From Desmodus rotundus (taxonomy: Eukaryota > Chordata > Mammalia > Chiroptera > Phyllostomidae), in assembly GCF_022682495.2 (NCBI RefSeq), contig NC_071390.1, positions 104,828,294 through 104,892,293 of the forward strand: a DNA stretch of 64,000 nucleotides. Reading direction: 5' to 3'. The notes beneath the pieces are model-generated. The model was given only the letters and a program-made list of their open reading frames with translations, did no database searches and was not told the origin of the DNA. Shown piece by piece: positions 44,387-55,516 of the stretch (its first letter is position 1; each line of letters starts with the position of its first letter). The translations under genes and the position numbers were made by a program.

Positions 44387-47300
44387 TGAAAAGTTCTGGC
44401 CAAGATGGAGGCACAAGTAAATATGCATCATCTCCTCACACAGCCAAAACAAGGACAACAACCAAGTGAAAAACAAAAAACAACCAGAACTGCCAGAAAA
44501 TCGAACTGTATGGAAGCCCGACAACCAAGGAGTTAAAGAAACATTCAGGCAGACTGGTAGGAAGAGTGGAGGTGGGCAGCTAGGGTGGAGAGGATGTGCG
44601 GCAAGGCAGCAGCTGGTAGACCAGGCGGTCCCACATTTGCAATGAGGATAAACCAAGAGAAACAACTGGAGAATGAGACAGACCTCACAACCCAAGATTC
44701 CAGTGTGGACAAAAGAAAGACTCAGAACCTCTGGCTGTAAAAATCTGTGGGGGTTGTGGCAACAGGAGAAACCACCTGGCACTGTTCCCCCTCTAACCCC
44801 TCCCCCACATACAGCTCCACACAAGTGAAGTGGGTTGCCCCGATCTAGTGAATACAAAGGCTCCACCCCTCACAACTTATTAGGTGAGCGAAACAAAGAA
44901 ACATGGCCCAAAGAACATGAAAGAACAGAACAAAACTCCAGAAAAAGAACTAAGTGACAAGGGGATAGCCAACCTATCAGATGCAGAGTTCAAAACACTG
45001 GTAATAAGGATGCTCACAGGAATGAGTATGGCCAAAAAATAAAGGCAGAAATGAAGTCTATATAAAGTGAAATAAAGAAAAGTATACAGGGAACCAACAG
45101 TGAAGGGAAGGAAAATGGGACATGAGCCAATGATTTGGACAGAAGGAAGAAATAAACATTCAACCAGAACAGAATGAAGAAACAAGAATTCAAAAAAATG
45201 AGGAGAGGCTTAGGAACCTCCAGGACAACTTTAAATGTTCCAACATCTGAATCATAGGGATGTCAGAAGACTAAGAGGAAGAGTAAGAAGTTGAAAACTT
45301 ATTTGAAAACATAGAGAAGGAGAACTTCCTCAAACTGGCTAAGGAAAGAGACATGCAAGTCCAGGAGGCTCAGAGAGGCCCAAAGAAGTTAGACCCAAGG
45401 AGGAGCACACCAAGGAACATCATAACAACATTACCCAAGACTAAAGAGAAGGAGAGAATCTTAAAAGTAGCAAGAAAAAGGAGACAGTTACCTACAAAGG
45501 AGTTCCCATTAGACTATCAGCTGAATTCTCAAAAGAAACCTTGCAGACAAGAAGGGGCTGGAAAGAAGTATTCCAAGTCATCAAAAGCAAGGACCTACAT
45601 CCAAGATTTCTCTATCCAGCAAAGCTTTCATTTAGAATGGAAGGGCAGCTAAAGTACTTTCCAGATAAGGTCAAATTAAGGGAGTTCATCATCACCAAGC
45701 CCTTATTATATGAAATGTTAATGGGACTTATCTAAGAAAAAGAAGATGATCAAAACTATGAACAGTAAAATGAAAACAAACTCACAACCATCAACAACTT
45801 AGAAACAAAACCAAAACAAACTAAGCAAACAATCAGAACAGGAACAAAATCACAGAAATGGAGATAACATGGAAAGTTATCAGCGGGGAGGAGGAACAGA
45901 GAGAATGGGGGAAAAGTGAAGCATAATTGGGACTTCAAGCCAAGATGGAGGTAGAGGTGAGATATACTTTGCCACCTTGCACAACCAAAAGAACAACAGC
46001 AAATTCAAAAACAAAAAATAACCAGAACTGCCAGAAAATTGAACTGTATTGAAGTCCAACAACCAAGGAGTTAAAGAAGAAACATACACCCAGACTGGTA
46101 AGAGGGGCAGAGACTAGCAGCTGCAGCAGAGAGGACACATGGCAAGATGGTGGCTGACAGACTGGGCAGGCATGTCGGTAGCCAGTGGACCGTGCAGTCC
46201 CACATTTGCATGAGAAAAAACTGGGAGGAACAACTGGGGAGCAAGACAGACTGCGCAACCCAGGGTTCCAGCATGGGAAACTAAAGCCTCAAAACTTCTG
46301 GCTGTAAAAACTTGTGGGGGTTATGGAGGCAGGAGAAACCTCCAGCCTCACAGGAGAGTTTGTTAGAGACCCACAGGGTCTTAGAACATACACAAGCCCA
46401 CCCACCCAGAAATCAATTTGCTTGTGGGTATCAGGGGAAGTAACTGAGAGCTGGCCAAAAGCAGAGTAAGTGGCACTGTTCCCTCTTAGACCCCTCCCCT
46501 ACATACAGCACCACAAAGCAGTGACCAGGGTCGCACCCCACTGGTGAATACCTAAGGCTCCGCCCCTTACTATGTAACAGGTGCACGAAAATATATCTCT
46601 CAAATGAAAGAACAGATCAAAGCTCCAAATATAGAAATAAGTGATGAAGAGATAGGCAATCAATCTAATAGATGCAGAGTTCAAAACACTGGTAAATCAG
46701 GATACTCACAAAAATGGTTGAGCATGGTCACAAAACAGAGGAAAAAGTGAAGGCTGTGCAAAGTGAAATAAAGAAAAATATACAAGGAATCAACAGTGAC
46801 AGGAAGGAAACCGGGACTCAGATCAACGATTTGGAACACAAGGAAGAAATAAACATTCAACCAGAACAGAATGAAGAAACAAGAATTCAAAAAAATGAGG
46901 AGAGGCTTAGGAACCTCTGGGACAACTTTAAACATTCCAACATCTGAATCATAGAGGTGCCAGAAGAAGAGGAAGAGCAAGAAATTGAAAACCTATTTGA
47001 AAAAATAATGAAGGAGAACTTCCCCAATCTGGCTAAGGAAATACACTTCCAGGAAGTACAGGAAGCTCAGAGTGCCAAAGAAGTTGGACCCAAGGAAGCG
47101 TACATCAAAGCACATCATAACATCACCACCCAAGATTAAGAGAAGGATAGAATCTTAAAAGCAGCAAGAAAAAGGAGACAGTTACCTAGAAAAGAGTTGC
47201 CCTAAGACAATCAGTTGATTTCTCAAAAGAAACCTTGCAGGCAAGAAGGGACTGGAAAGAAGTATTCCAAGTCATGAAAGGCAAGGACTTCCATTCAAGA

Positions 47301-48050
47301 GTACTCTCTCCAGCAAAGCTATCATTTACAATGGAAGGGCAGACGAAGTGCTTCCCAGATAAGGTCAAGTTGAAGGAGTTTATCATCACCAAGCCCTTAT
47401 TATATGAATTGTTTAAGGGACTTATCTAAGAAAAAGAAGACGATCAAAACTATGAACAGTAAAATGACAACAAACTCACAACTATCAACAACTGAACCAA
47501 AAAACAATATCAAAAACAAACTAAGGAAACAACTAGAAGAAGAACAGAATCACAGAAATGGAGATCACATGGGGGGTTATCATCGGGGAGGAGGAGTGGA
47601 GTGAATGGGGGAATAGGTACAGGAAATAAGAAGCAAAAATGGTAGGTACTAATAGAAAGGGGGAAGTCAGAAAAGTATAGGAAATGGACAAGCCAAAGAA
47701 CTTATATGTACAACCCATGGTCATGAACTAAAGGGAGGAATGCTGGTGGGAGGAGGGTTGCAGGGTAGAGGGTAATAGAGGGGAGAAAAAAAGTGGGACA
47801 CCTGTAATAGTATAATCAATAAATTATTTTAAAAAAGAAAAAAGCACAATTAGTAGGTATAAAATAGACAGGGAGGGTAAGAATAGTATAGGAATGGAGA
47901 AACTAAAGACCTTATATATATGACCCATGGACATGAACTAAGGGGGAATAGTGCTGGAGGGAATGGGGGTACTGGGTGGAGGAGGATAAAGGGAAGAAAA
48001 AGGAATGGAGCCACTGTAATAGTATAATCAATAAAATATACTTAAAAAAA
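44387..48050 (+). mobile_element. HAL1-like copy B (split by copy C)
   Basis: Begins AAAAGTTCTGGCCAAGATGG at about 44387 and runs through 5' UTR and an ORF1 region (about 44910-45735) broken into several frames. The 45353-45652 and 45541-45735 pieces contain [19 protein letters not shown] and LREFIITKPLLYEML. Its 3' UTR stops at about 45930 and resumes at about 47842, ending TAATAGTATAATCAATAAAA near 48050. No ORF2. The gap is filled by copy C. Confidence 0.85.
45931..47841 (+). mobile_element. HAL1-like copy C, nested inside copy B
   Basis: Starts ACTTCAAGCCAAGATGGAGG and has an ORF1 region at about 46600-47430 (frames with [20 protein letters not shown] and LKEFIITKPLLYELF). It ends TAATAGTATAATCAATAAAT plus an A-rich tail. 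Flanked by AAGCATAATTGG (45919-45930) and AAGCACAATTAG (47842-47853), an imperfect 12-bp target duplication in the copy B 3' UTR. No ORF2. Confidence 0.87.
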
Positions 48051-48157
48051 CAATCAGGGATATAATCCTGATGGGATATTTTCTGTTATTACAAGAATTA
48101 CTGTATTTTCTTAGATTTGATTATGATGTTATGATTATGTTTAATGAAGAGACCCTG

Positions 48158-48389
48158 CTCTGGCTGGTGTGGTTTAGTGGATTGAGCACCAGCCTGCAAA
48201 TCGAAAGGTTGTTGGTTTGAATTTCATTCAGGGCACATGCCTGGTTGTGGGCCAGGTCCCCAGTTAAGGGCATGTGAGAGGCAACCGGTCGATATATCTC
48301 TCGCATGTTTCTCTCATTGTCTTCCTCACTCCCTTTCCTTCTCTCTAAAAGTAAATAAATAAAATCTAAAAAAAATTTGAAAAAAAATA
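48158..48389 (+). mobile_element. Ves-type SINE, with target duplications
   Basis: CTCTGGCTGGTGTGGTTTAG start, TAAATAAATAAAATC tail followed by an A-rich extension. Flanked by perfect AAGAGACCCTG (48147-48157 and 48390-48400). Confidence 0.94.
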
Positions 48390-48400
48390 AAGAGACCCTG

Positions 48401-49435
48401 TCTTTTAGAGAAGTGTGTTGAAATATTTACTGGGGAATAACCTAATGTCTAGATTTTTCCTCAAAGTAGTATGTGTGGCAGAGATGTGGGGATTCACCAT
48501 TGTTCCTCCTGGAGAAGGGTATGGGATTCATGATATGGGACTGTCTACTTTGGTATGTTTGTTCTTTAATACAAGGTAAGCAAGGTAGCATCTCGGCCCA
48601 ACAAAAGCAGTGGTCCTGACCTGACCCATGCATGCTATCCATAAACAAATAATCTTCACATCATGCCACTATGGCTGTTAACTGCTGACCTGACATGCAC
48701 ACAGGTTTTCAAAAGTCCAACTACTACACTACCAAGTTTGCCAATAGAAGGGGTTATTAATAGGCACATCCTTTAAGCAGTACAACAGATACAAAGCATT
48801 AAAATCAGACCTTCCTATCAAATGTCTGAATCTAGAATAAGATTTAAAATATGATGATGATGCAAGTACTGAGAACCCCTCCAATAAGTAACAATAACTT
48901 GTTCAAGAAACCAAAACTATTTTAAGACAAACTATAATTTATTGCTCCTGATATGGCTAAAAAGCAGGTCTCTAGGTTGTAAAGAGAGACACGCAAGAGG
49001 GAAAACCTACCGCCAAACCAAAGTACTTTCTGGCCTAAGACCCAGTAGTCTGGAACCATGAGTGTTCAGAGACAGCCTCAACATGGCCTTAATGAATAGA
49101 AGAGGGGTTATTTCGCTGACTTTATTTCACCGCTCTTTACAAGAAAAAGCAGAGACAAAGCAAAGGGCCCTCCTCCCATTTGGTGGACTCTATCCTAGCA
49201 GTACATTCTTCATCTCAGTGTCAAAGCTACACTGAAAAAGTTTTATCAACCCTATTAAATTCTTGGGAGAGTATAGTTCTCTTAGCTCTGTTTCTAAATA
49301 ATTCCTTTCACATATACCAGAAATATCTGTTTCATAAAACACTCAAAGCAATAAATCAATCTCAAATTTTACCAAATATCAAGTTAGTGGTATAACTATT
49401 TAGAGAATTATTCTAAGTGATTTTAAGACAATATT
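48401..49435. other. LARP4B: LARP4B 5' intron, nothing recognised
   Basis: No identifiable repeat or gene. Confidence 0.45.
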
Positions 49436-49870
49436 TGCAAGGTGGCCCAGGAAGCATCCACCTGAGTCAGTGGTACAAGACCTGGACACTTGCTATGGAG
49501 AGGTCTATGGAGTCACTATGGGAAGCTAAGGCCAAGGTCACCAACGAGCTTCTAGATATTCAATAGAAACTGGATATAGCTGTGAAGTCAGACAGTTGCA
49601 GGTCACTTAAGTAACCTTATGTTGCAGTAATGCAAAAAGTGGCAGATCATTCAGGCCACATAAAGAACAAGTCTTTTGAAATGACAATTCCACAGTTTCA
49701 GAATTTCCACAGACAGTTCAAGGAAATTGCTGCTATTACTGAAACTGTGTGAAAACTGATTACTTGGTTAAGAAAATACCACCATCCTTCTGAAAATCAA
49801 GGACTCCACTTTCTGCAACAAAATAACATTTTTGCTTTTCCATTATTAAATAATAAAAGAATCAAACAAA
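49436..49870 (+). pseudogene. COMMD6: COMMD6 processed pseudogene
   Basis: COMMD6 is a small COMM-domain protein of about 85 residues (NF-kappa-B regulation, Commander-type complexes). Reading from an ATG at 49507 to the TGA at 49750-49752 gives a co-linear copy without introns. Recognisable pieces are KVTNELLDIQ, AVKSDSCRSL, PYVAVMQKVADHSGHIKNKS and FEMTIPQFQNFHRQFKEIAA. Two premature stops break it: TAG at 49564 (expected Trp) and TAA at 49612 (expected Tyr). A 3' UTR-like part ends at AATAAA about 100 nt after the stop. It is intronless and dead. It lies antisense to LARP4B. Confidence 0.85.
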
Positions 49871-49879
49871 CAGGAATTA

Positions 49880-49995
49880 GATAAGTGGTAATCAAAGCAC
49901 AAGTTTGTGAATATACTAAAAGCCACTGATTTGACACTTCAAACGGTGAACTCAGTGGTATGTGAATTACATCTCAATAAAAACATAAGTCAGAC
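49880..49995 (+). mobile_element. Old L1 (L1M) 3' end
   Basis: TTTGTGAATATACTAAAAGC, then AGTGGTATGTGAATTACATC and TCAATAAAAACATAA are the classic ancient L1 3' terminus. Confidence 0.75.
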
Positions 49996-50479
49996 AAACA
50001 GCTGGGAAAAAAAGATGGTATTTGAACACAAGAGCCTAAAAATTCACCAAGAAATTTTAAAAAGCACTCAACTGGCTTGTTCCTTGGGGTAAATATTGGT
50101 ATTATCTTGAAACTAATTTATTTTATATATTATACGTAGTATCATAGGATAAAGTACAAATTACATTAATTTTAAGTACTCAGATTATCAGGGTAAGAGA
50201 TACAAACTTAAATAAGCTGAGTAGAATACATGTAATCTGTTTTTTTGGGGGGTGTTTGGCAACAGGATATATAACTTTTTAACTAAGCTACAGATTTGTC
50301 TTTCTTTGGCTTTCACCATTTTTTTTTACTAATGTCCTCTTTGTACTCCAGGATCCAATTTGGCCTCCCACACTGCATATTGTGACAGCTCCTCCATATT
50401 CCCTCATCTTTCCTCTACACTTTACACTTTACAAGAGTTCTGGTTAATTATTTTGTAGAATGTTGCTCGATTTGAGATG
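49996..50479. other. LARP4B: LARP4B 5' intron, nothing recognised
   Basis: Unassigned AT-rich sequence. Confidence 0.4.
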
Positions 50480-51700
50480 AACGCTTGGGACACCTTACTA
50501 TGAAAGCAAGGAAGCTATCAAAGAAAGACTCCTGTGGTCATGTCACAGGAGCAACAATAAAGGAAGGAGGACTCCTGATAATAATAGATGGACAATACGG
50601 GGATGAGAAAGCATCAATGGACAAACATAAAAATCCATGATGGTTCAAAGCACCACCACCACACTGGTCACCTCTGGAGGCTGTTATGCATACCAAATCA
50701 TTTTTCTAACAATTACTAAAGGGAAACAATGATTGGCCTGCCTTTCCTGGATGACTATTTCAGCATAACCAAATAGCTGATCAGGGCAAGTTGCTCCCTA
50801 TACAGGAACCACAATTAATAAGGAGAGAGTGAATGAGAGAATTAGAAAATCAAAACATTGCAACATCTAATGAAATAACCAAGACAGTGATCATTAACAT
50901 CTGCTAAAATTAAGTGAGGAGCTGACAAGGAACTTTATAACGGTTGGATCAGATGGACATTGACTGAAGCTACTTTTCAATCTTTTCACTAAAAGTCAAA
51001 TGAAGTATTACATTCTTCTTGATGTTGTGAAAGAGCACCATCTATCAAGTATTCTTCCAACGACAACAACAACAACAACAACGACAACAAAGCCTTACTT
51101 AATCAAACCTCTAGATCTGACTCCCGACTTAAAGGAAATTCTGGGACAAATCATGTTAAATAATACCAACAGAAAGACATTAGCTAAATCCAAAATGTAG
51201 GGCGTGCTACAAGTCAGATGACCTCATTTCTATAGCAAATGTAAGACATGAAAAAATGGGATATTTGTATTGCTACAAAATACAAGATTTAATCAAAATA
51301 ACCTTATGTAATGAGAACTGTATCTGCATTCAAAATCAAATAAATTAAAATGAAGTCTTTGACTAGAAAAATGGAATGTTGCCTAGGTAATAAAGGATAT
51401 TATATGGAATGATTATCAATTTCATTGAGTGCAATCAAGATGCTATGGCTGTTTGTTTTAAATGGTATTACCTCCAAGAGATACAAACTAAAAGACTACA
51501 GATAAAATTATACATCTGGAATTTGCTTTAAAATATGCTAATAATTCTTTGTAAATTTAAGGAAAGAGAAAAAACAAAAATACAAGAATGCAGCAAGTTG
51601 ACAATAGCTGAAATTAAATGATGGGTACGTTGAGGATTCCTGTACTAGTTTCTCTCCTTTTTTTTGTTAAAATCTTCCATAATAAAAAATTAAATCTCAC
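50480..51700 (+). mobile_element. Probable old L1 3' portion
   Basis: Diverged sequence ending in an L1M-like terminus (AATGATGGGTACGTTGAGGA, then AATCTTCCATAATAAAAAAT at about 51620-51690). The upstream part is assigned only by continuity. A CAA-rich simple repeat interrupts it at 51061-51090. Confidence 0.45.
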
Positions 51701-51986
51701 TAGGATATGGTATCAATATACATCTAAAATTTTGTACATTTACATCTATTTGAAATCTCTACCAATGAAATAATACAAAACTATGTAAACCATTTTATAA
51801 ACAATGTTCACAGCAGCTCTAGCACACACAAAAAGAAAAACTACAAAAAAGCAGAAACTAATGCATTTACATTAAATTATTTAAAATATTCACAAAAATA
51901 ATATAAAATTTTAAAAGCTGGATATAAAATGGTAGACAATATAATTACAACTGTTTTAAAAATTCACATAACTAAAACTGAATATT
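51701..51986. other. LARP4B: LARP4B 5' intron, AT-rich
   Basis: Very AT-rich. Forms the insertion target of HAL1 copy D. No feature was recognised. Confidence 0.4.
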
Positions 51987-51988
51987 AA

Positions 51989-53880
51989 AAAAAAAATGAG
52001 GAGAACCAAGATGGCGGCGCAGGTAGACACACTGCGCCTCCTCGCACAACCAGAACTGACAGAAAATCGAACGGCAAGGGGGTCCAACACCAAGGAAATA
52101 CAAAATAAACATTCATCCAGACCGGTAGGAGGGGCGGAGACGGGCACCGGGGTGGAGAGGACTCACGTGGCCATGGCGGGACTGAGACTGGCGGAGTGTG
52201 GGACAAACGGGGCAGGCAATCCGAGCACTAGCAGACCCTGCAACCCTACATTTGTGCAGATAAACCGAGAGGGCCAGACTCAGAGTGGAGGAGAGCGGGG
52301 CAGGCAGAGCAGTGGGTAGCACCCCGGGGCCCCACATTCGCACACAGATAAACCAGGCGAACGGCAGGGAGCGAAACAGACCACGCAACCCAGGGCTCCA
52401 GCTCCGGGAAATAAAGCCTCAAACCTCTGATTGTAAGCGCCCATGGGGGTTGGGGCAGCAGCAGGAGAGACTCCCAGTCTCACGGGAGAGGTCGTTGGAG
52501 AGACCTTCAGTTTTTGTGCACACCGCTAGAGTGTGCACAAGCCCACCCACTGGGGAACCAGCACCAGAGGGGCCCAGTTTGATTGTAGGTAGCGGAGTGA
52601 AAGACTGAAATCCGGAGGGGAGTAAGGCGGGCGCCATTGCTCCCTCTCAGCCCCTCCCCCACGTATAGCGTCACTGCACAGCGACCAGCGTTACCCCGCC
52701 CCGGTGAACACCTAAGGCTCCGCCCCTTAAAGTAACAGACAAGCCAAGACAAAAAAAAAAAAAAAAGGCCCAAATGACAGAACACTTCAAAGCTCCAGAA
52801 AAAATACAACTAAGCGACAAAGAGATAGCCAACCTATCGGATGCACAGTTCAAAGCACTGGTTATCAATATGCTCACAGAATTGGTTGAATCTGTTCGAA
52901 AAGTAGATGAAAAAATGAAGCCTATGCAAATAGAAACAAAGGAAAATGTACAGGGAACCAATAGTGATGCGAAGGAAACTGGGACTCAAATCAATGGTGT
53001 GGACCAGAAGGAAGAAACAAACATCCAATCAGAAAAGAATGAAGAAACAAGAACTTGGAAAAATGAGGAGAGGCACAGAAACCTCCAGGACATCTCGAAA
53101 CGTTCCAACATCCAAATTATAGGGGTGCCAGAAGGAGAAGAGGAAGAACAAAAAATTGAAAACTTATTTGAACAAATAATGAAGGAGAACTTCCCTAATC
53201 TGGCAAAGGAAATAGACTTCCAGGAAGTCCAGGAAGCTCAGAGAGTCCCAAAGAAGCTGGACCCAAGGAGGAACACACCAAAGCACATCATAATTACATT
53301 ACCACCCAAGATTAAACGCAAGGACCTACATCCAAGATTACTGTATCCAGCAAAGCTATCATTTAGAATGGAAGGGAAGAGAAAGTGCTTCTCAGATAAG
53401 GTCAAGTTAAAGAAGTTCATCATCACCAAGCCCTTATTATATGAAATGTTAAAGGGAGTTACCTAAGAAAAAGAAGATCAAAAATAGGAACAGTAAAAAT
53501 GACAGCAAACTCACAGTTATTAACGACCACACCTAAAACAAAAACAAGAGCAAACTAGGCAAACAACTAGAACAGGAACAGAACCATAGAGATGGAGATC
53601 ACATGGAGGGGTGTCAATAGGGGAGTGGGAGAGGGAGAGGGAGGGAAAGGTACAGAGAATAAGTAGCATAGATGATAGGTGGAAAATAGACAGGGGGAGG
53701 GTAAGAATAGTGTAGGAAATGTAGAAGCCAAAGAACTTATAAGTATGACCCATGGACATGAACTATAGGGGGGAATGTGGGAGGGAGGGGCTGGGCAGGA
53801 TGGAGTGGAGTGGGGGGGGGAATGGGACAACTGTAATAGCATAATCAATAAATATATTAAAAAAAAGAAAAAGAAAAAAA
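51989..53880 (+). mobile_element. HAL1-like copy D, youngest looking
   Basis: Starts GGAGAACCAAGATGGCGGCG, with most CpGs in the 5' UTR still intact. It contains a 230-codon ORF1 (52774-53466) and a 3' UTR ending TAATAGCATAATCAATAAAT plus an A-rich tail. Flanked by AAAAAAAATGA on each side (just before 51989 and around 53874-53884). There is no ORF2, so it depends on L1 proteins in trans. Confidence 0.9.
52774..53466 (+). CDS. HAL1 ORF1-like protein with in-frame deletion
   Basis: A 230-codon intact frame, homologous to L1 ORF1p (RNA-binding chaperone forming coiled-coil trimers). The N-terminal half is Glu/Lys-rich (a short coiled coil around ETKENVQGTNSDAKETGTQI). The middle holds the RRM-like part (NIQIIGVPEGEEEEQKIENL, then [19 protein letters not shown]). 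After HIIITLPPKI the frame jumps to [19 protein letters not shown]. The other copies have about 48 extra codons there (an ERILKAAR...VFQVMKG stretch). L1 ORF1p is usually near 340 residues. Probably not functional as an ORF1p, although still open. Confidence 0.7.
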   Translation: MTEHFKAPEKIQLSDKEIANLSDAQFKALVINMLTELVESVRKVDEKMKPMQIETKENVQGTNSDAKETGTQINGVDQKEETNIQSEKNEETRTWKNEERHRNLQDISKRSNIQIIGVPEGEEEEQKIENLFEQIMKENFPNLAKEIDFQEVQEAQRVPKKLDPRRNTPKHIIITLPPKIKRKDLHPRLLYPAKLSFRMEGKRKCFSDKVKLKKFIITKPLLYEMLKGVT

Positions 53881-54164
53881 ATGAAACTTGAAGGAAATAC
53901 ACCAGATAACTAACAATGTGTAAGTGTGAAAACTCAAAAAACAGTGTTTTACTTGGTTGCATTCCTGTAGTCTCGATTTTTAAAATAACGTACTATTTTT
54001 ACAATCACAAATAGTTAATAAAACTCATCCAGCTTGTTGATTCCGTTTACCCTCTAGGTCTAGCGGTGTCTTTCATAGAAAAGAGCAAGTACTAACCCAG
54101 GAGGAAATGCATCCAAATCCCTTCCTAACTGTTTGTCAATACACATAATAAACCTGTCATTCAG

Positions 54165-54379
54165 CCCTGGCTGATGTGGCTCAGTGGACTGAGTATCAGC
54201 CTCCGAACCAAAGAAAGGATCACTGGTTCGATTCCCAGTCAGGGCACACGCCTGAGTTGCAGGCAGGCCCCAGTAGGGGCAGACAAGAGGCAATCACACA
54301 TTGATGTTTCTCTCCCTCTTTTTCTCAATCCCTTCCCCTCTCTAAAAATAAATAAATAAATCTTAAGAAAAACAACAAC
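54165..54379 (+). mobile_element. Ves-type SINE, with target duplications
   Basis: CCCTGGCTGATGTGGCTCAG start with B box GGTTCGATTCC and TAAATAAATAAATC tail. Flanked by AACCTGTCATTCAG (54151-54164) and AACCTGTTATTCAG (54380-54393). Confidence 0.94.
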
Positions 54380-54444
54380 AACCTGTTATTCAGTCATCAT
54401 GCCATTTGTTGTGAAACTGCACTATTCCGTTTTGTTCTTTAAGA

Positions 54445-54992
54445 CAGTGGACCTCAAAGTGTGGCTTGGGCTGTTGGGGATCCCAGAGACTGTTTCTGTG
54501 GGCCCACAGAGTTAAAATGACTTTCACTTGCCTATTTCATTCTCATTGTCTCCTCACAAAAGTGCGGTAGAGTTTTAGTGTAGTATCAAACAATATTCAA
54601 AGTTATATAAAAAGACATTTAAAATTCTCCTCACTTTCCCAACTATGCATTTGTGTGAAGCCAGATTTCCTTCTCATATTTCAATCAAAATAGCACACTG
54701 TAAGAGAACAAATGCAGAGGCAGATGAGAATCCAGCTGAGATTCTATTAAATCAGACATTAAGGAGATTTACAAAAATATAAAACAATGCCACTCTCCCC
54801 ATTAAATTACTGTTTGTTTTGGAAAGGATTGCTATCTTTTCATAAGCAATGCCATTTATATGTAATGGGTTTTTTATTATAATAAAAGAAAAAGATATTT
54901 TTAAAATTTGTTAGCCTTAACTTTTAGAGATAGAGATCTTCAATGATGAAAAGTGTAAGAGGTCCTGAAATCAAAATATTTGAGAACCACTG
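54445..54992. mobile_element. hAT-type DNA transposon remnant with 8-bp duplications
   Basis: A 548-bp element opening CAGTGGACCTCAAAGTGTGG and closing AATATTTGAGAACCACTG, the inverted CAGTGGTTCTCAAA terminus of hAT-Charlie elements. Flanked by CTTTAAGA (54437-54444) and CTGTAAGA (54993-55000), an 8-bp duplication with one mismatch as expected for hAT. No transposase fragment was recognised. Confidence 0.82.
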
Positions 54993-55000
54993 CTGTAAGA

Positions 55001-55516
55001 AAAGTGGTTCTGTTGGACAGAAACCTGGTGTTCATGGACAGAAGACGTCTCATGTTCACATATGGGAAAACATGCTGCTCTTGTAACGGCAACACTCCCT
55101 CCCCAAAGCAATCTACAGAGTCAACGCAATCCCTAGAAAAATCCCACCTGCCCTCTTTGCAAAAACTGATGGAAATTAATCCAAAAGACTCATGGACGCA
55201 CAGGGTACCCAGAATAGCTAAAACAGTATTGAAAGAACAAAGTTGGAAGAGTCTAGCTTCTAATTTCAAAACCACCACAAAACTACAGCAATCAATGGTG
55301 TGGTAATGGCACAAACACACAGATCAATGGAATAGAACTGAGAATCCAGAAATAAACCCTCACCTTTATGGTCAATTAATTTTCAAAAGCTGCCAAGACC
55401 ATTTGATGGGGGAAGAATACTCTTTTCAAACAAATGGTGCCACAACATGCAAAAGAATGAGGCTGCACTCACATCATAGAAAAATTAACTCAAAATGGAT
55501 CCAAACACCAAAATAG
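55001..55516 (+). mobile_element. L1 ORF2 fragment, left part
   Basis: Old L1 ORF2: AATCTACAGAGTCAACGCAA, TCCAAAAGACTCATGGACGC and ATCAATGGAATAGAACTGAG segments in order. Interrupted by HAL1 copy E and resuming at 58232. Confidence 0.82.

Noticed and set aside
51061..51090. CAA/CGA-rich run as coding poly-Thr
   Set aside because: It is a simple repeat within a decayed L1-like sequence.
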